The translations under genes were made by a program, and so were the position numbers. Under the pieces are notes generated by a model, which was given only the letters and a program-made list of their open reading frames with translations, ran no database searches and was not told the origin of the DNA. A DNA stretch of 64,000 nt, from positions 258,767-322,766 of the forward strand of contig NZ_FOXI01000003.1 in assembly GCF_900115675.1 (NCBI RefSeq). Reading direction: 5' to 3'. The stretch's first letter is position 1. The number at the start of each line of letters is the position of its first letter. This document shows positions 25,626-34,511 of this stretch, in pieces. The stretch comes from Halolamina pelagica. Its GTDB lineage: Archaea > Halobacteriota > Halobacteria > Halobacteriales > Haloferacaceae.

Positions 25626-25925
25626 ATGCACATCGAACTCGTCATCGCGAAACTCATCACGGTCGGATTAGGGCTGCTGATAACGTACAAGGCCTACAAG
25701 GGGTATCGAACGTACGGCAGCGAGCCGATGCTGTACGTCGCTATCGGGTTCCTGTTCATCAGTATCGGATCTGTCATTGAGGGTGTCCTGTTCGATGTGT
25801 TGGGCTTGTCGATATTCCTCTCTGGAACTATCCAGACTGCTATCGTCGCATTCGGGATGCTCATCATTCTGTACTCGCTGTACGGTCAACTGCCACAACA
25901 AGCGAACGAAGGGGAGTCTCCATGA
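25626..25925 (+). CDS. DUF7521-like three-helix membrane protein (copy 1)
   Basis: 99 aa, three membrane helices: IAKLITVGLGLLITYKAYKG, a central LYVAIGFLFISIGSVIEGVL and TIQTAIVAFGMLIILYSL. The YKAYKGYR turn and G-F-x-F-I-S-I-G-S-V-I-E-G block recur in the next gene, showing that the two are paralogues. I know the family as DUF7521, next to HTH and copper-protein genes; function unknown. Its stop overlaps the next ATG by four bases. Confidence 0.65.
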   Translation: MHIELVIAKLITVGLGLLITYKAYKGYRTYGSEPMLYVAIGFLFISIGSVIEGVLFDVLGLSIFLSGTIQTAIVAFGMLIILYSLYGQLPQQANEGESP

Positions 25926-26197
25926 CTGGCCACTGGGAACTTGCATTGATCGCTGTTCGCGTCCTGCTCCTTGGCGTCGGTCTCGCGACCACCGCAATCA
26001 GTTTCCGGGCCTACCGGCAGCAACAGACCCGATACCTCCGCGACGCCACGCTCGGATTCGGATTCATCACAGTCGGCGTCCTCATCGAAGGATTTCTCTA
26101 CCAGTTCACCGAACTGACGCTCACCCAAGTTCACGTTGCCGAATCCGTGGCTCTCGTCTTCGGACTCGGTATCCTTCTTCGATCGTTCCTCGATTAA
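25922..26197 (+). CDS. DUF7521-like three-helix membrane protein (copy 2)
   Basis: 91 aa, same layout as the preceding gene: AVRVLLLGVGLATTAISFRA, then the shared block LGFGFITVGVLIEGFLYQF and a third helix SVALVFGLGILLRS. The pair is co-transcribed with the winged-helix gene (ATGA overlap). A role in a copper or redox response is inferred only from the adjacent halocyanin. Confidence 0.65.
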   Translation: MTGHWELALIAVRVLLLGVGLATTAISFRAYRQQQTRYLRDATLGFGFITVGVLIEGFLYQFTELTLTQVHVAESVALVFGLGILLRSFLD

Positions 26198-26962
26198 CTA
26201 GACAAGCGGCGGTTACGATGGGCAGGTACCGTTGATGCCGACGCACGACGAATGATTCCAACGTACTAACTACAGCTTTCGAATGAAGGACGCGATTCGT
26301 GTTCTCTACTGGGCTACTGAACGCCGTCATCGAGAGGCATCGATCGAGTATCAAATTCCAGCAGTACACTGCCTTGTGGACGAAATTATCGAGGATGCCC
26401 TACTCGTCGAACGGTTCCGTTTGAATTAGTGTTCGTGGCACCGACGCGTCTATACTCTCGTTCACCGATCCGGGAACGAAAGAGAAACTGCGGGAAGAAG
26501 ATTTTGTAATTCGAACCGCATTAGATCCTCTGAAACGCCCGAATTCGACTATCGGCTTTTCCCGCTGCTCCACCTTGTTCAAGCTTATCAGCGACGCTTC
26601 GGAGATACGATGCGATTTCTTCTCGGGTCTGGTTACTCTCTGATTTGAACAGGACTTCTTCAGGCATACTGAACAATACGCTTCCTCCACCGATAAGTGA
26701 ATCCCTGCACTTACCGCTGGCCGACTTTCTACTCTCAGTTACTCACGCATAGCTCCTCGAGGATGGCGCGGCCAGGATGATCGTGATGATGCTGGCGCTG
26801 ACGATCTCGATACAGCTCATCGACTCGAACCCACTCCTCGGCGTCTTTTCCCACCATCGACACCGACAAACAGGGACGATACCCCACTCTACTGGCGAGA
26901 TTCTGGCCTTTCATTAGGATCAGGACTGACACTGAGATGCGACCCCGCCAACTACGCGCGCA
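26198..26962. other. 765-bp region of remnants
   Basis: Contains a 48-residue frame 26284-26430 (+; MKDAIRVLYWATERRHREAS...) followed in another frame by FTDPGTKEKLREEDFVIRTA (~26450-26510), which may be pieces of one broken gene. A minus-strand frame ends at 26735 with ...DAEEWVRVDELYRDRQRQ. None is recognisable. Composition is AT-richer than the core. Confidence 0.35.
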
Positions 26963-28498
26963 CTATAGACCCCCGTAGCGATCGAGCCAGCCGCGGTCCG
27001 TGTCGGAGAGCCCGCAGCGGGCGCCGCCGAACTCCACGGGCCAGCGCTTCCAACTCGGCGTGTGGATCAGCCCTTGGCCAGGATCGAAGCCCTTGATGAC
27101 CTCGGCGCCACTCTTCCCGTCACGCCCCACGTCGTCGATGTTGATGCTCTCTTTCAGCGTCTTGATGCCCTCGTCCTCGTTCGAGAGGACGTTCTTGTGT
27201 TCGTCGGCGGCCTGCCAGATGAGCTGCATCCAGAGGTCCATGATCACGTAATGCAGCGCGCCGTGGCCGTCGTCGAGGAAGTTGCAGTTGAGCGCAGCCA
27301 CCCGATCCTGCGCTTTCAGCACCTCCGCCATGTCGATGTTCGTGTCGGCACCCACGTCCTCGATCAGGCCGTCGCCGGCGTACTGGGCCAGCGTGTTGGC
27401 CGCTCGCTGGAGAGTCTCGTCTTCCTCGATCCGGTAGCTAATGTCCCGGAGGCTGTCGTCGTCGGGTTTCTCCATCGTGACCGTCGCCTCCATCTCGCCG
27501 GCCATCTCCTGGAGCTCCTCGACGAGCTGATCGACCGTTCCGGTCCCCGATTGAGCGGCCTCGAGCACGCGGTTGATCCGGCGCTCGGTCGAGCCGTTGG
27601 CGGGTGTCTTCCCTGCCAGTCGAAGGATGATCTCCGGCGTGAGCGTGTCGACGCCGATCGTGAACGACCGGAAGTTCGATGGCAGCCGATCGGGCACGCC
27701 CGGTATCGCGGGGACGTACACCCGCGTGTCGTAGGCCTTCGGCTCCTGGCTCAACCGTTCGAGGCTCCGTCGGATCGCGTCCTCGTCGTTGGGGATCGCG
27801 ATCATCGGGAGCTCGTTGCGGCCGTCGTCGAGGATGCTCACCCACTTGTAGCCGTGCTGGTCTTTGAGGTTGCCACAAATGCGGGCGTTCGTCGAGTCCT
27901 TTCCCTGCCGCGGCGACGCCGTCGTGAGGATGTGGTCGCAGGCTTCGTGCGGGATGGCTGCGCTCATGTACTCGATGCTCGCGGTGGAGTCCTTCCGCAT
28001 CCGCTTCCGGCCGATCGGGAGCACTTCGTCCTCGTCGACCAGCGAACTGAACCCCTTCTTGTCGATGTGCTCGAGCGTGATCGGCGCGTAGTCGGTCTTG
28101 TCCGTCGCCGCCGAGATGTAGCCCTGTGCCTTCGCGACTTCGAGCAGGACCGGGTACTCGTCCTCTGGATCGGGACGGCGCCCGCGGGTGCGGAGGCGGT
28201 GAATACGCGTGAACTGGCTGGCCGCCCAGTTCGGGAGCTCGTCGCCCCGAAGGACGTCCGTTCGATCGGGATCGAGCCAGAGCATCCAGTGGGCCCGCGA
28301 GAGCAGCTTCTCTGGATCGTCGTCACTCTGACCGACCAGCGCGGCCTCGGCGTCGCTGACGAGCGACCGGACCTCGGCCTCGATCTCGAGGTTCTCCTGG
28401 TAGAGCTGGTGTTCGACGCGCTCCTTCAGTAGGTTCTCGGCAGCGGTCGCTGTATCGGTTCGATCGCGGGTCTGAATGGCGTCGTAGCTGTTGCTCAT
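26963..28498 (-). CDS. Virus/plasmid-type P-loop ATPase-like protein
   Basis: 511 aa. Residues 194-203 (ASPRQGKDST) form a Walker A-like loop preceded by a strand (CDHILTT), in the style of HerA/FtsK packaging or conjugation ATPases. The C-terminus PVEFGGARCGLSDTD with GWLDRYGGL recalls ATPases of haloarchaeal pleolipovirus-like elements. I cannot place a convincing Walker B; the region after ALNCNFLDDGHGALHYVIMD jumps to VLSNEDEGIKTL, so an internal deletion is possible. It could be intact or decayed. Isolated from the small viral-like genes at 30,001-31,439 by an opposing lipoprotein gene. Confidence 0.5.
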   Translation of the reverse strand: MSNSYDAIQTRDRTDTATAAENLLKERVEHQLYQENLEIEAEVRSLVSDAEAALVGQSDDDPEKLLSRAHWMLWLDPDRTDVLRGDELPNWAASQFTRIHRLRTRGRRPDPEDEYPVLLEVAKAQGYISAATDKTDYAPITLEHIDKKGFSSLVDEDEVLPIGRKRMRKDSTASIEYMSAAIPHEACDHILTTASPRQGKDSTNARICGNLKDQHGYKWVSILDDGRNELPMIAIPNDEDAIRRSLERLSQEPKAYDTRVYVPAIPGVPDRLPSNFRSFTIGVDTLTPEIILRLAGKTPANGSTERRINRVLEAAQSGTGTVDQLVEELQEMAGEMEATVTMEKPDDDSLRDISYRIEEDETLQRAANTLAQYAGDGLIEDVGADTNIDMAEVLKAQDRVAALNCNFLDDGHGALHYVIMDLWMQLIWQAADEHKNVLSNEDEGIKTLKESINIDDVGRDGKSGAEVIKGFDPGQGLIHTPSWKRWPVEFGGARCGLSDTDRGWLDRYGGL

Positions 28499-28720
28499 GG
28501 ATTTTCGTTGACTTCGATCTCCGAGTTGTTCGAATCGCGATTCTCAATCAGCCTGCGGCTCGTGGCCCAGCTTTCGTTTTGCTAAGTGTAATTGGGGATT
28601 CATCGGAGGTTTCTGGAGTAATATATGATATCTTATTATATTTGATTACTGACTAGTCGAATACATCAATGGATGTTGATTCGTAGCGAGTCTGCGGATA
28701 TCTGAGGAGAGTTTAGTGAT

Positions 28721-28730
28721 TATTTATATC
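28721..28730 (+). promoter_or_regulatory. TATA box of the 28,753 lipoprotein
   Basis: TATTTATATC stands 23-32 bp before the ATG, in the position expected for a leaderless haloarchaeal transcript. The AT-rich 254-bp gap before it (28499-28752) holds no other gene. Confidence 0.6.
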
Positions 28731-28752
28731 AGGAGACTGTCGGCCACCTTGC

Positions 28753-29907
28753 ATGACAGAGAAGACCGACATGTCGAGACGGCTATTCTTAGGTAGTGCT
28801 ATCACTACAAGTACTATTCTTGCAGGTTGCTCCGGTAGTGGGGGAACGAACACACCTACAGAGACAGCAACGGACACAGCTACTGAGACGGACACTCCTA
28901 CCCCGACTGAAACGGAAACAGAAACCGAGACTCCTACGGAAGAGCCAACGACGGTTGAGAATTTCCCATACCCTGATGGCGCCAGTCAGGACGGGATTAC
29001 CCCGACACAGCTTTTCAGTACTCACCGTTCGTCGATAATCAATGGAGGTTCCGCTACTGTCTCTATTGAACAAGCTACCGATCGCGACGATTACACCTCA
29101 TCCGTCGTGTTCACTAACACGTACAGCTCTAGCGGGATTCTCCGGGTTGAGGAAGGAAGTAACCTGACAGAACGACTCTGGTCGCCGGCTAACAAAGGTG
29201 TCGGGTATGTTGAGATGGACACCGGATTCGAACAACGATATCGAATCGACAACCACGCACCTAGCCCACAACAGATTCTTCGTCTTCCAGACGTCGAACA
29301 ACTTCTCGCAGGGGGCCAGTGGAGCGAAGCAAAATCAATCGCGGAGGATGCTCCTGTCGAGGCAGTCGTATACGAAGCATCTGGAGTTGAGAGCGAAGAG
29401 AATCTGCTACGGTTGCTTCCCGGAGACAAAGTGTCTGCGTTTGATGCAACGATCTCTGTGACAGAAGCCGGCTACCTCAACGACCTTACCTATGATATTA
29501 CCATCGAACGGGATGATCGGACTGTGCAACAGCGGGCAACGGTCACTACTGGAAAGGTAGGTGAGTCGACTGTTGAGGAACCGTCGTGGGCTACGACCGC
29601 TCAGGAGAACGGCGCCCAATTCAACGTCGGTGTTACTGACGATAACAAGGCTGTCAGGATGGAATTAGTGAATGGCGAAGTGCCGAGTGATACCACCGTC
29701 AACCTCTCTTCGAACCAATTCGGCAGTGCCACTCTCGGTCAGTCCCTCTCTGCAGGGGATTCGTTGTACGCCTCCTTTTCCCAAAACGGTAACGTGCTGC
29801 TTGGGATCAATGAAGTACCGAATGGGTCGACCGACCTAGGAAACTTCGTATTCGTTGACCTTCGGGATGGGCAGTTCTCCCTCCTTGAGCAGGATATTTC
29901 TACGTAG
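28753..29907 (+). CDS. Haloarchaeal Tat lipoprotein (DUF7537-like)
   Basis: 384 aa. Signal MSRRLFLGSAITTSTILAGC has the twin-Arg motif and lipobox Cys. A Thr/Glu/Pro linker (~30-70) leads to a ~310-residue extracellular domain rich in strands. It starts PDGASQDGITPTQLFSTHRS, a pattern I associate with the haloarchaeal DUF7537 lipoproteins and distantly with LolA/LppX-like folds. Lower GC and more Ser/Thr/Asn than core proteins suggest transfer. Function unknown. It runs opposite to the viral-like genes on both sides, so it is probably a later insertion or independent cargo. Confidence 0.65.
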   Translation: MTEKTDMSRRLFLGSAITTSTILAGCSGSGGTNTPTETATDTATETDTPTPTETETETETPTEEPTTVENFPYPDGASQDGITPTQLFSTHRSSIINGGSATVSIEQATDRDDYTSSVVFTNTYSSSGILRVEEGSNLTERLWSPANKGVGYVEMDTGFEQRYRIDNHAPSPQQILRLPDVEQLLAGGQWSEAKSIAEDAPVEAVVYEASGVESEENLLRLLPGDKVSAFDATISVTEAGYLNDLTYDITIERDDRTVQQRATVTTGKVGESTVEEPSWATTAQENGAQFNVGVTDDNKAVRMELVNGEVPSDTTVNLSSNQFGSATLGQSLSAGDSLYASFSQNGNVLLGINEVPNGSTDLGNFVFVDLRDGQFSLLEQDIST

Positions 29908-30000
29908 ACCCACCTGCGGATTTCCGTGATTGAGTTGTCCTAAAGGGAGAAATGAGAACGAATCTACGCGTCACGCGACTTTGATTTTGTCCGGCGATTA

Positions 30001-30604
30001 CTATTCGTTATTCGGACGTCGGAACCCGCGAGCCGATTCGTCCGGCTCGACGGCCGGGAGGTCGTAGCGGTCGGGTATCTGCCGGATCGGGAAGCGATCG
30101 GAGAAGCTGGCCCGGAGTTTCGCCACGTCCGGCGGCAGCGTCTCCGTCCGGGCGCGGACGGCCGTCACCTCGCGCTCCGCGTCGGGCGCGCTGATGGTGA
30201 ACTCGTGTTCGACGAGCGTGTTCGGCACGAGCTCGTCGTAGCACTCGGCGACGAGGTCCGGGTCATAGCCCATCCCCACGTACCGGAGCCCTCATCCAGA
30301 CATGCCGTCGATCGTGCTCGACGACGCGCTGGGCCAGGACCTCCTTCGGGAGCATCCCGTCCTCGGAGTCGAGCACTTCGTTCACGAGCTGGTCCATCAC
30401 CTGCGGCTTCTCCATGTTCTCCCGCCAGCCGGCGAAGTTCTGGATGTAGCGGTCGAGGCACCAGGCGTAGTGTTCCTCGATCGCTGGTGAGGGGTGGTAA
30501 CCGTAGGCGCGTTCGAGCGCCCGGGTCGCGAGCGTGTCGATCAGTTCTTCGCGGTCCGTCGACGCGTAGGTGCGACCGGCGAGAAAGCCCATATGGCAGG
30601 TCAT
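30001..30604 (-). pseudogene. Gene of viral-like block, probably frameshifted
   Basis: First part from ATG 30604: MTCHMGFLAGRTYASTDREE, ...AYGYHPSPAIEEHYAWCLDR, ending ...LAQRVVEHDRRHVW and a run-on to stop at 30263. Another frame continues as GLRYVGMGYDPDLVAECYDE... and ends at 30001 with ESARGFRRPNNE. The change occurs near 30290-30310, where a one-base indel plus a TGA is needed to join them. It could instead be two overlapping genes, the second starting at GTG/ATG ~30273-30279. Start overlaps the preceding gene's stop by ATGA. Family unknown; context suggests a conserved pleolipovirus-like protein. Confidence 0.5.
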
Positions 30605-30879
30605 TCCCCGGCGTCGACGGTCTTCACCAACACCGCGATCTCCTCCCACGTCTCGCCGCCGCGATCCTGCCGGAGACTCCGTAGGCGCCGCTGGCGGAGC
30701 CACTGGTCACCGCGATAGACGCCGACGCCGACCAGCAGCGCACCGGCCAGCAGCGACGGGTAAAGCCACCACTGCACCCAGAACCGAACGAGGATGAGCT
30801 CGAGGACGAACACGATCGCCGTCGGCACCAACAGCTTCCAGATCACGTCGTCCGTCCGGAGTCCGGTCGCGAGATCCAC
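30601..30879 (-). CDS. Small two-helix membrane protein of the viral-like block
   Basis: 92 aa, GTG start. Two membrane helices (VIWKLLVPTAIVFVLELILV and WWLYPSLLAGALLVGVGVY), then a basic Arg/Gln helix (RGDQWLRQRRLRSLRQDRGG) and a short acidic tail. Overlaps the end of the upstream acidic gene by 37 bp and is coupled to the next gene (ATGA at 30601-30604). Small membrane proteins of this type occur in membrane-containing haloviruses. Function unknown. Confidence 0.6.
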   Translation of the reverse strand: MDLATGLRTDDVIWKLLVPTAIVFVLELILVRFWVQWWLYPSLLAGALLVGVGVYRGDQWLRQRRLRSLRQDRGGETWEEIAVLVKTVDAGE

Positions 30880-31439
30880 CGCCAGAGCTTGAACCGCTCG
30901 GCGTTGCTGGCGTCGTCTGCGTCGTCGTCAGCCTCTGACTCCGGGTCGCCGTCCGTCGGGGCGGGGAGGTTCATCGCCCCTGATCCGTTGCCGGCCTCGA
31001 CGTCGTCGACGTCCGCGTCGCCACGATCGTCGCCGCCGAAGGAGATCCGATCGTCGTTCCCGTTGAACGCCTCCCGGATCCGCTCCCGGGCGGTCTCGGT
31101 GTCGTCGTCGCCGAAGATGATCGCCCGGTTGGTGCCGTCGGTCGTACGGATCTCGTCGGCCATCTGTCCGACCGTCTGTGGGTCATGGCCAGTCTCGCGA
31201 GCAGCCCTCGCAATTCGAGCCTTCCTGATCCCCCAGATGGACCCACGACCGAACACGAGCGCGGCGAAAACGTAGCCCCAGCCTTACGTTGCCCACTCGA
31301 GAATGGCGGAAAGGAGCGGCGCACTGGAAGCGGAGACGTCCATTTCGGCCTGCGTCATGAAGAAGACGCCCGCCCCAGCGACGGCGGCGAGGATGAACAC
31401 CACTGCCAAAAACGAGGGGGGAGAGGGATGGACTTCCAA
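30843..31439 (-). pseudogene. Membrane protein split by in-frame TAA
   Basis: A single frame from TTG 31439: LEVHPSPPSFLAVVFILAAV, ...GAGVFFMTQAEMDVSA... ending ILEWAT, then TAA (31284-31286), then GWGYVFAALVFGRGSIWGIR in the same frame and on through KARIARAARETGHDPQTV to an acidic Asp/Glu-rich C-terminus ending RPDSGRTT. Two hydrophobic segments fall on either side of the stop. A TAC/TAT-to-TAA change would explain it. Without the stop the protein would be ~198 aa. An internal start at GTG/ATG ~31253-31256 could still give the C-terminal part. Confidence 0.55.
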
Positions 31440-31685
31440 CCGCCTCTGACAAGTGTGCTGGAAGTCAAGAGAGTATAATAAGTGTAGGTACCAGTAGGTG
31501 TTGCTTGGTAGGCAAGGAGATTCAAGAGGTAGAGAAAATAACTCGCTCGTCTGGTCCGCTCCCGCCAGCCACGAGTGAACCGGAAACGGTGTAGACGTGA
31601 TCGAAACCCGCCCCTCCCACTCCTTCGGAATCGGCTCGTCCGAACGCGCACTCGTCGCGTCCCCCTTGCTAACAATCGTCGAGAA
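31440..31685. other. Gap with no gene seen
   Basis: 246 bp between the viral-like block and the histidine kinase stop. AT-rich around 31465-31550, GC-rich after. No coding pattern seen. Confidence 0.45.
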
Positions 31686-32738
31686 TCAACTGAGGAAGTC
31701 GATACCGGTGATTTCGAACCGTGCACCGCCGGTTTGCGCGTCCGTAGCGACGATGTCCCAGCCGTGGGCGTTGACGATGGTCCGGACGACCGAGAGCCCG
31801 TACCCGTGACCGTCCTCCCTCGTGGTGAACCCGTGATCGAAGACCTCCCCTCTGTGTTCGCTGGTGATCCCCGGTCCGTCGTCCTCGACATAGAACCCGG
31901 TTTCGAGCGGGCCGACACGAACTCCCACGTCGTCCCCCCCGTGCTCCACGGCGTTTCGGAAGAGGTTCTCGAACAACTCACGGAGCCTGTCGGGATCACT
32001 GCTTACCGCTCCGACGGTCTCGTAGTCGAGGGTCGCGCGGGAGTCGGTGGGGAGGCTCTGCCAGGCCGTTTCGATGACGTTCCCGATGTCAGTCGGCTCC
32101 GGGTCGCTGACGACGTTGCCCTGTCGTGCCACACGGAGCAGATCCTCGACGAGCCGTGCCATCCTGTCGGTCGTCTCGCTGATCGTCTCGAGATGCTCCC
32201 CGTCGCCGGTCTCCTGGTACAGAGCCAGGTTCCCCTCGATAACGTTCAACGGGTTTCGGAGGTCGTGCGCGAGGATGTCGGTGAACTCCTTGAGGCGGTC
32301 GTTCTGTCGTTCCAGCATCCGCTCGTACTCCTTCGTCGTCGTCGTGTCCCGACTGATCGCCGCGTATCCGTGACCCGGCTCGTTCCACAGGGGCGACAAC
32401 GTCAGCGTTCCCCAAAAGACGGATTCGTCCGCCCGTCGGTGCCAGTGTTCGAACTCCATCGTCTCCGCCTTCGGCCCTTCGAAGAACTCCTCGGAGAGCG
32501 AGTCGGACTCCCCACCCTCCTCGTCGGCGAACAACACTCCCACGTGCTGGTCGAGGACCTCCTCCGCCTCGTGTCCGTAGAGCGCTTTCGCCGGGGCAGG
32601 CCACGTGACGATATTTCCGCCGGGATCGAGCATGAAGATCGCGTGGGTAGAAGCGTTTTCAATGAGCTGACGAGCGACAGTTCCTCCCGATCCGGACCGA
32701 TCGTTCGGCGAACCTGAAGAACCGAGAGTGTCCGTCAT
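31686..32738 (-). CDS. PAS-domain sensor histidine kinase
   Basis: 350 aa, soluble. PAS domain ~20-135 (HAIFMLDPGGNIVTWPAPAK, ...YAAISRDTTTTKEYERML). Phospho-acceptor helix with His158 in LAHDLRNPLNVIEG. ATP lid: N box NLFRNAVEHGG, G1 VEDDGPGI, F/G2 GHGYGLSVVRTIV, then AHGWDIVATDAQTGGARFE. No membrane segment and no receiver domain; no response regulator is adjacent, as is common in haloarchaea. The 3' ~90 bp are nearly duplicated at 34,079-34,175. A 12-bp palindrome lies directly before the ATG. Confidence 0.9.
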   Translation of the reverse strand: MTDTLGSSGSPNDRSGSGGTVARQLIENASTHAIFMLDPGGNIVTWPAPAKALYGHEAEEVLDQHVGVLFADEEGGESDSLSEEFFEGPKAETMEFEHWHRRADESVFWGTLTLSPLWNEPGHGYAAISRDTTTTKEYERMLERQNDRLKEFTDILAHDLRNPLNVIEGNLALYQETGDGEHLETISETTDRMARLVEDLLRVARQGNVVSDPEPTDIGNVIETAWQSLPTDSRATLDYETVGAVSSDPDRLRELFENLFRNAVEHGGDDVGVRVGPLETGFYVEDDGPGITSEHRGEVFDHGFTTREDGHGYGLSVVRTIVNAHGWDIVATDAQTGGARFEITGIDFLS

Positions 32739-32740
32739 AC

Positions 32741-32752
32741 GCGGATATCCGC
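32741..32752. promoter_or_regulatory. 12-bp palindrome at the kinase start
   Basis: GCGGATATCCGC is perfectly self-complementary and lies 2 bp upstream of the kinase ATG. It may be an operator or a chance palindrome. Confidence 0.35.
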
Positions 32753-32826
32753 CCCCGTTCTAGAACCCTTTCGGGATGGTCTACCAGGGGGTTGAAACTA
32801 GCCCCGCCGGTGCGGGTATCCGAGCG

Positions 32827-33006
32827 TCAATCCGCCAGCTCGACAACCATGATCTCCATATCCGACGCCGTCCCGTCGGTACGATACTCCCACGTACCTC
32901 GCGGGTCGATGTCGTTTTCGAGAGCGGAGAGAAGCACCCGGCTGAGCGCCTCCTCGAAGTCTTCTGTACTCGACATCTCGCCGTCGGAAGTGAAGTCGAT
33001 TGTCAT
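32827..33006 (-). CDS. Small acidic haloarchaeal protein
   Basis: 59 aa: MTIDFTSDGEMSSTEDFEEA, ...LLSALENDIDPRGTWEYRTD... ending MEIMVVELAD. A helix followed by WEYRTDG and a final strand resembles small haloarchaeal proteins with a conserved WxxR-type motif found near regulators; I have no firm family name. ATG 33006 is preferred because the upstream extension in the same frame is Cys/Ser/Pro-rich. Confidence 0.5.
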   Translation of the reverse strand: MTIDFTSDGEMSSTEDFEEALSRVLLSALENDIDPRGTWEYRTDGTASDMEIMVVELAD

Positions 33007-33222
33007 GGTGGGAGCCACACTCGACTGCGGAACGACGCTACTGGGACTGTGTGATCCGTCACACAAACAGTGGAGGCCGCAGTCGTGTGCCTCCACACGA
33101 TAGAGTACGCCCCCGCACGGGAAACACTACCGAAAAGCATGGCACACCATGTCCAGAAATAGCCGGGAAGACAGGCTCTACCAAGTCTTTAACGGAGGTG
33201 CGACAGAACAAACGACTATCTA

Positions 33223-33879
33223 ATGAGTGTCATCGTCGAGCTAACTATTCCATCTGCGGCGTTCGAGCTAGGACGGATCCTCCGGGTCAAAGGAGCGACC
33301 CAACTCACACTCGAAACGATGGTGCCGCTGGGCGGGAAGCCCACACCGTTCGTTCGGATCCGGAACGACGCACGGGAGACGTTCGAGCGCTCCGTCCGCG
33401 AACACCCGTCGGTGAACGAGATCAACCTCGTCAATACACACGACGACGAATCGTTGTACGCACTGAATTGGGAGCCGTCCGATAGCTCGCTGTTACGACG
33501 GATTCTTGATCTTGACGCGGCGCTGCTGGGCGCAACCGCAACTGCCGACACGTGGGGGCTCGAACTCAGGTTCCCGACACACGCGGCGCTCTCGACGTTC
33601 CAGGACTACTATCTCGAGGAGGACATCGAAGTGTCCATCGAGCGCATCTACAATCTCACGAAACCCGATGCCGGCCCCTGGTACGGATTGACGGGCCCCC
33701 AGCGTGAAACGCTCACCTACGCCGTGGAGACCGGCTACTATTCGCTCCCGCGCCAGATCTCGACTCAGGAGCTCGCAAGTACGTTCGACATCTCGGATCA
33801 GGCCGTAACCGAACGCCTCCGGCGCGGGATCTCCACCCTGGTACTGAACACGCTGTTGATCGACGAGAAGGAGGACTGA
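33223..33879 (+). CDS. Bat-type HTH-10 transcriptional regulator
   Basis: 218 aa. N-terminal ~155 residues form the bacterio-opsin-activator-like sensor module (MSVIVELTIPSAAFELGRIL ...). The C-terminal HTH-10 domain reads LTGPQRETLTYAVETGYYSL, PRQISTQELASTFDISDQAV and TERLRRGISTLVLNTLL. Such proteins are typical haloarchaeal regulators of redox, light or metabolism genes; target unknown. A TATA-like TCTTTAACG lies ~35 bp upstream. Confidence 0.88.
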   Translation: MSVIVELTIPSAAFELGRILRVKGATQLTLETMVPLGGKPTPFVRIRNDARETFERSVREHPSVNEINLVNTHDDESLYALNWEPSDSSLLRRILDLDAALLGATATADTWGLELRFPTHAALSTFQDYYLEEDIEVSIERIYNLTKPDAGPWYGLTGPQRETLTYAVETGYYSLPRQISTQELASTFDISDQAVTERLRRGISTLVLNTLLIDEKED

Positions 33880-33997
33880 CGCCGACGTCCTCTGCCGGAC
33901 GGATGGTGAGAGAACGATCCCCCGCGAAACCGTCGACGAGTAGCTATCTACACATCCTATAACTAACTTGTTAGGAGGCCCCCCTGATTACCCGTGA

Positions 33998-34175
33998 AAC
34001 GGAGGTGTTCGACCAGGGAGTATCGGCTTACGTGGCGGTTCCGACCGAGCAATCGCCGAAGTGGTGGTGCATTCCCGTCCGTGTTCCGTCGTTCGGACCA
34101 TCGTCAACGCCCACGGCTGGGACACGTTCGCTACGGACGCGCAAACCGGCGGAGCACGGTTCGAATCGCCGGTAC
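33998..34175 (+). pseudogene. Histidine-kinase C-terminal fragment
   Basis: From ~34,079 to 34,175 the DNA is almost identical to the 3' end of the kinase at 31,686-32,738 (in inverted orientation), encoding SVVRTIVNAHGWDTFATDAQ and TGGARFE. Upstream, EVFDQGVSAY (~33,998-34,030) matches the kinase EVFDHGF region in another frame, so this is a frameshifted, truncated remnant. It lies in the 632-bp gap 33,880-34,511, which holds no other convincing gene. Confidence 0.8.
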
Positions 34176-34511
34176 CAACGTTCAAGATCGGTTCGCAAAT
34201 CGGTCCGTGGTACGAGCGTGCTGGGGGCGGGCTGGAAAGCCCCCACAAAAGCACGGGAGATCCGGTTTACGACTGGTGATGCTGTCGTCGTATAAACTTC
34301 CTTACTGACCATCCCCACTCCCCATCTGTTAGCATAACGATAACAATCTCGTGATTACTTTTCAGGAGTACGGTCTCCCGGATCGGGCCCTGGGTGACAC
34401 TGAAAGCATCGGGAGCGGGCGGGTAGCCCTCCCGCATAACGAAGGCGATTACGGCACGCTCGCAGGGAGTATATTTCACGTTAAGACACGCTTCGCGGTC
34501 ACCCTGGGTTC

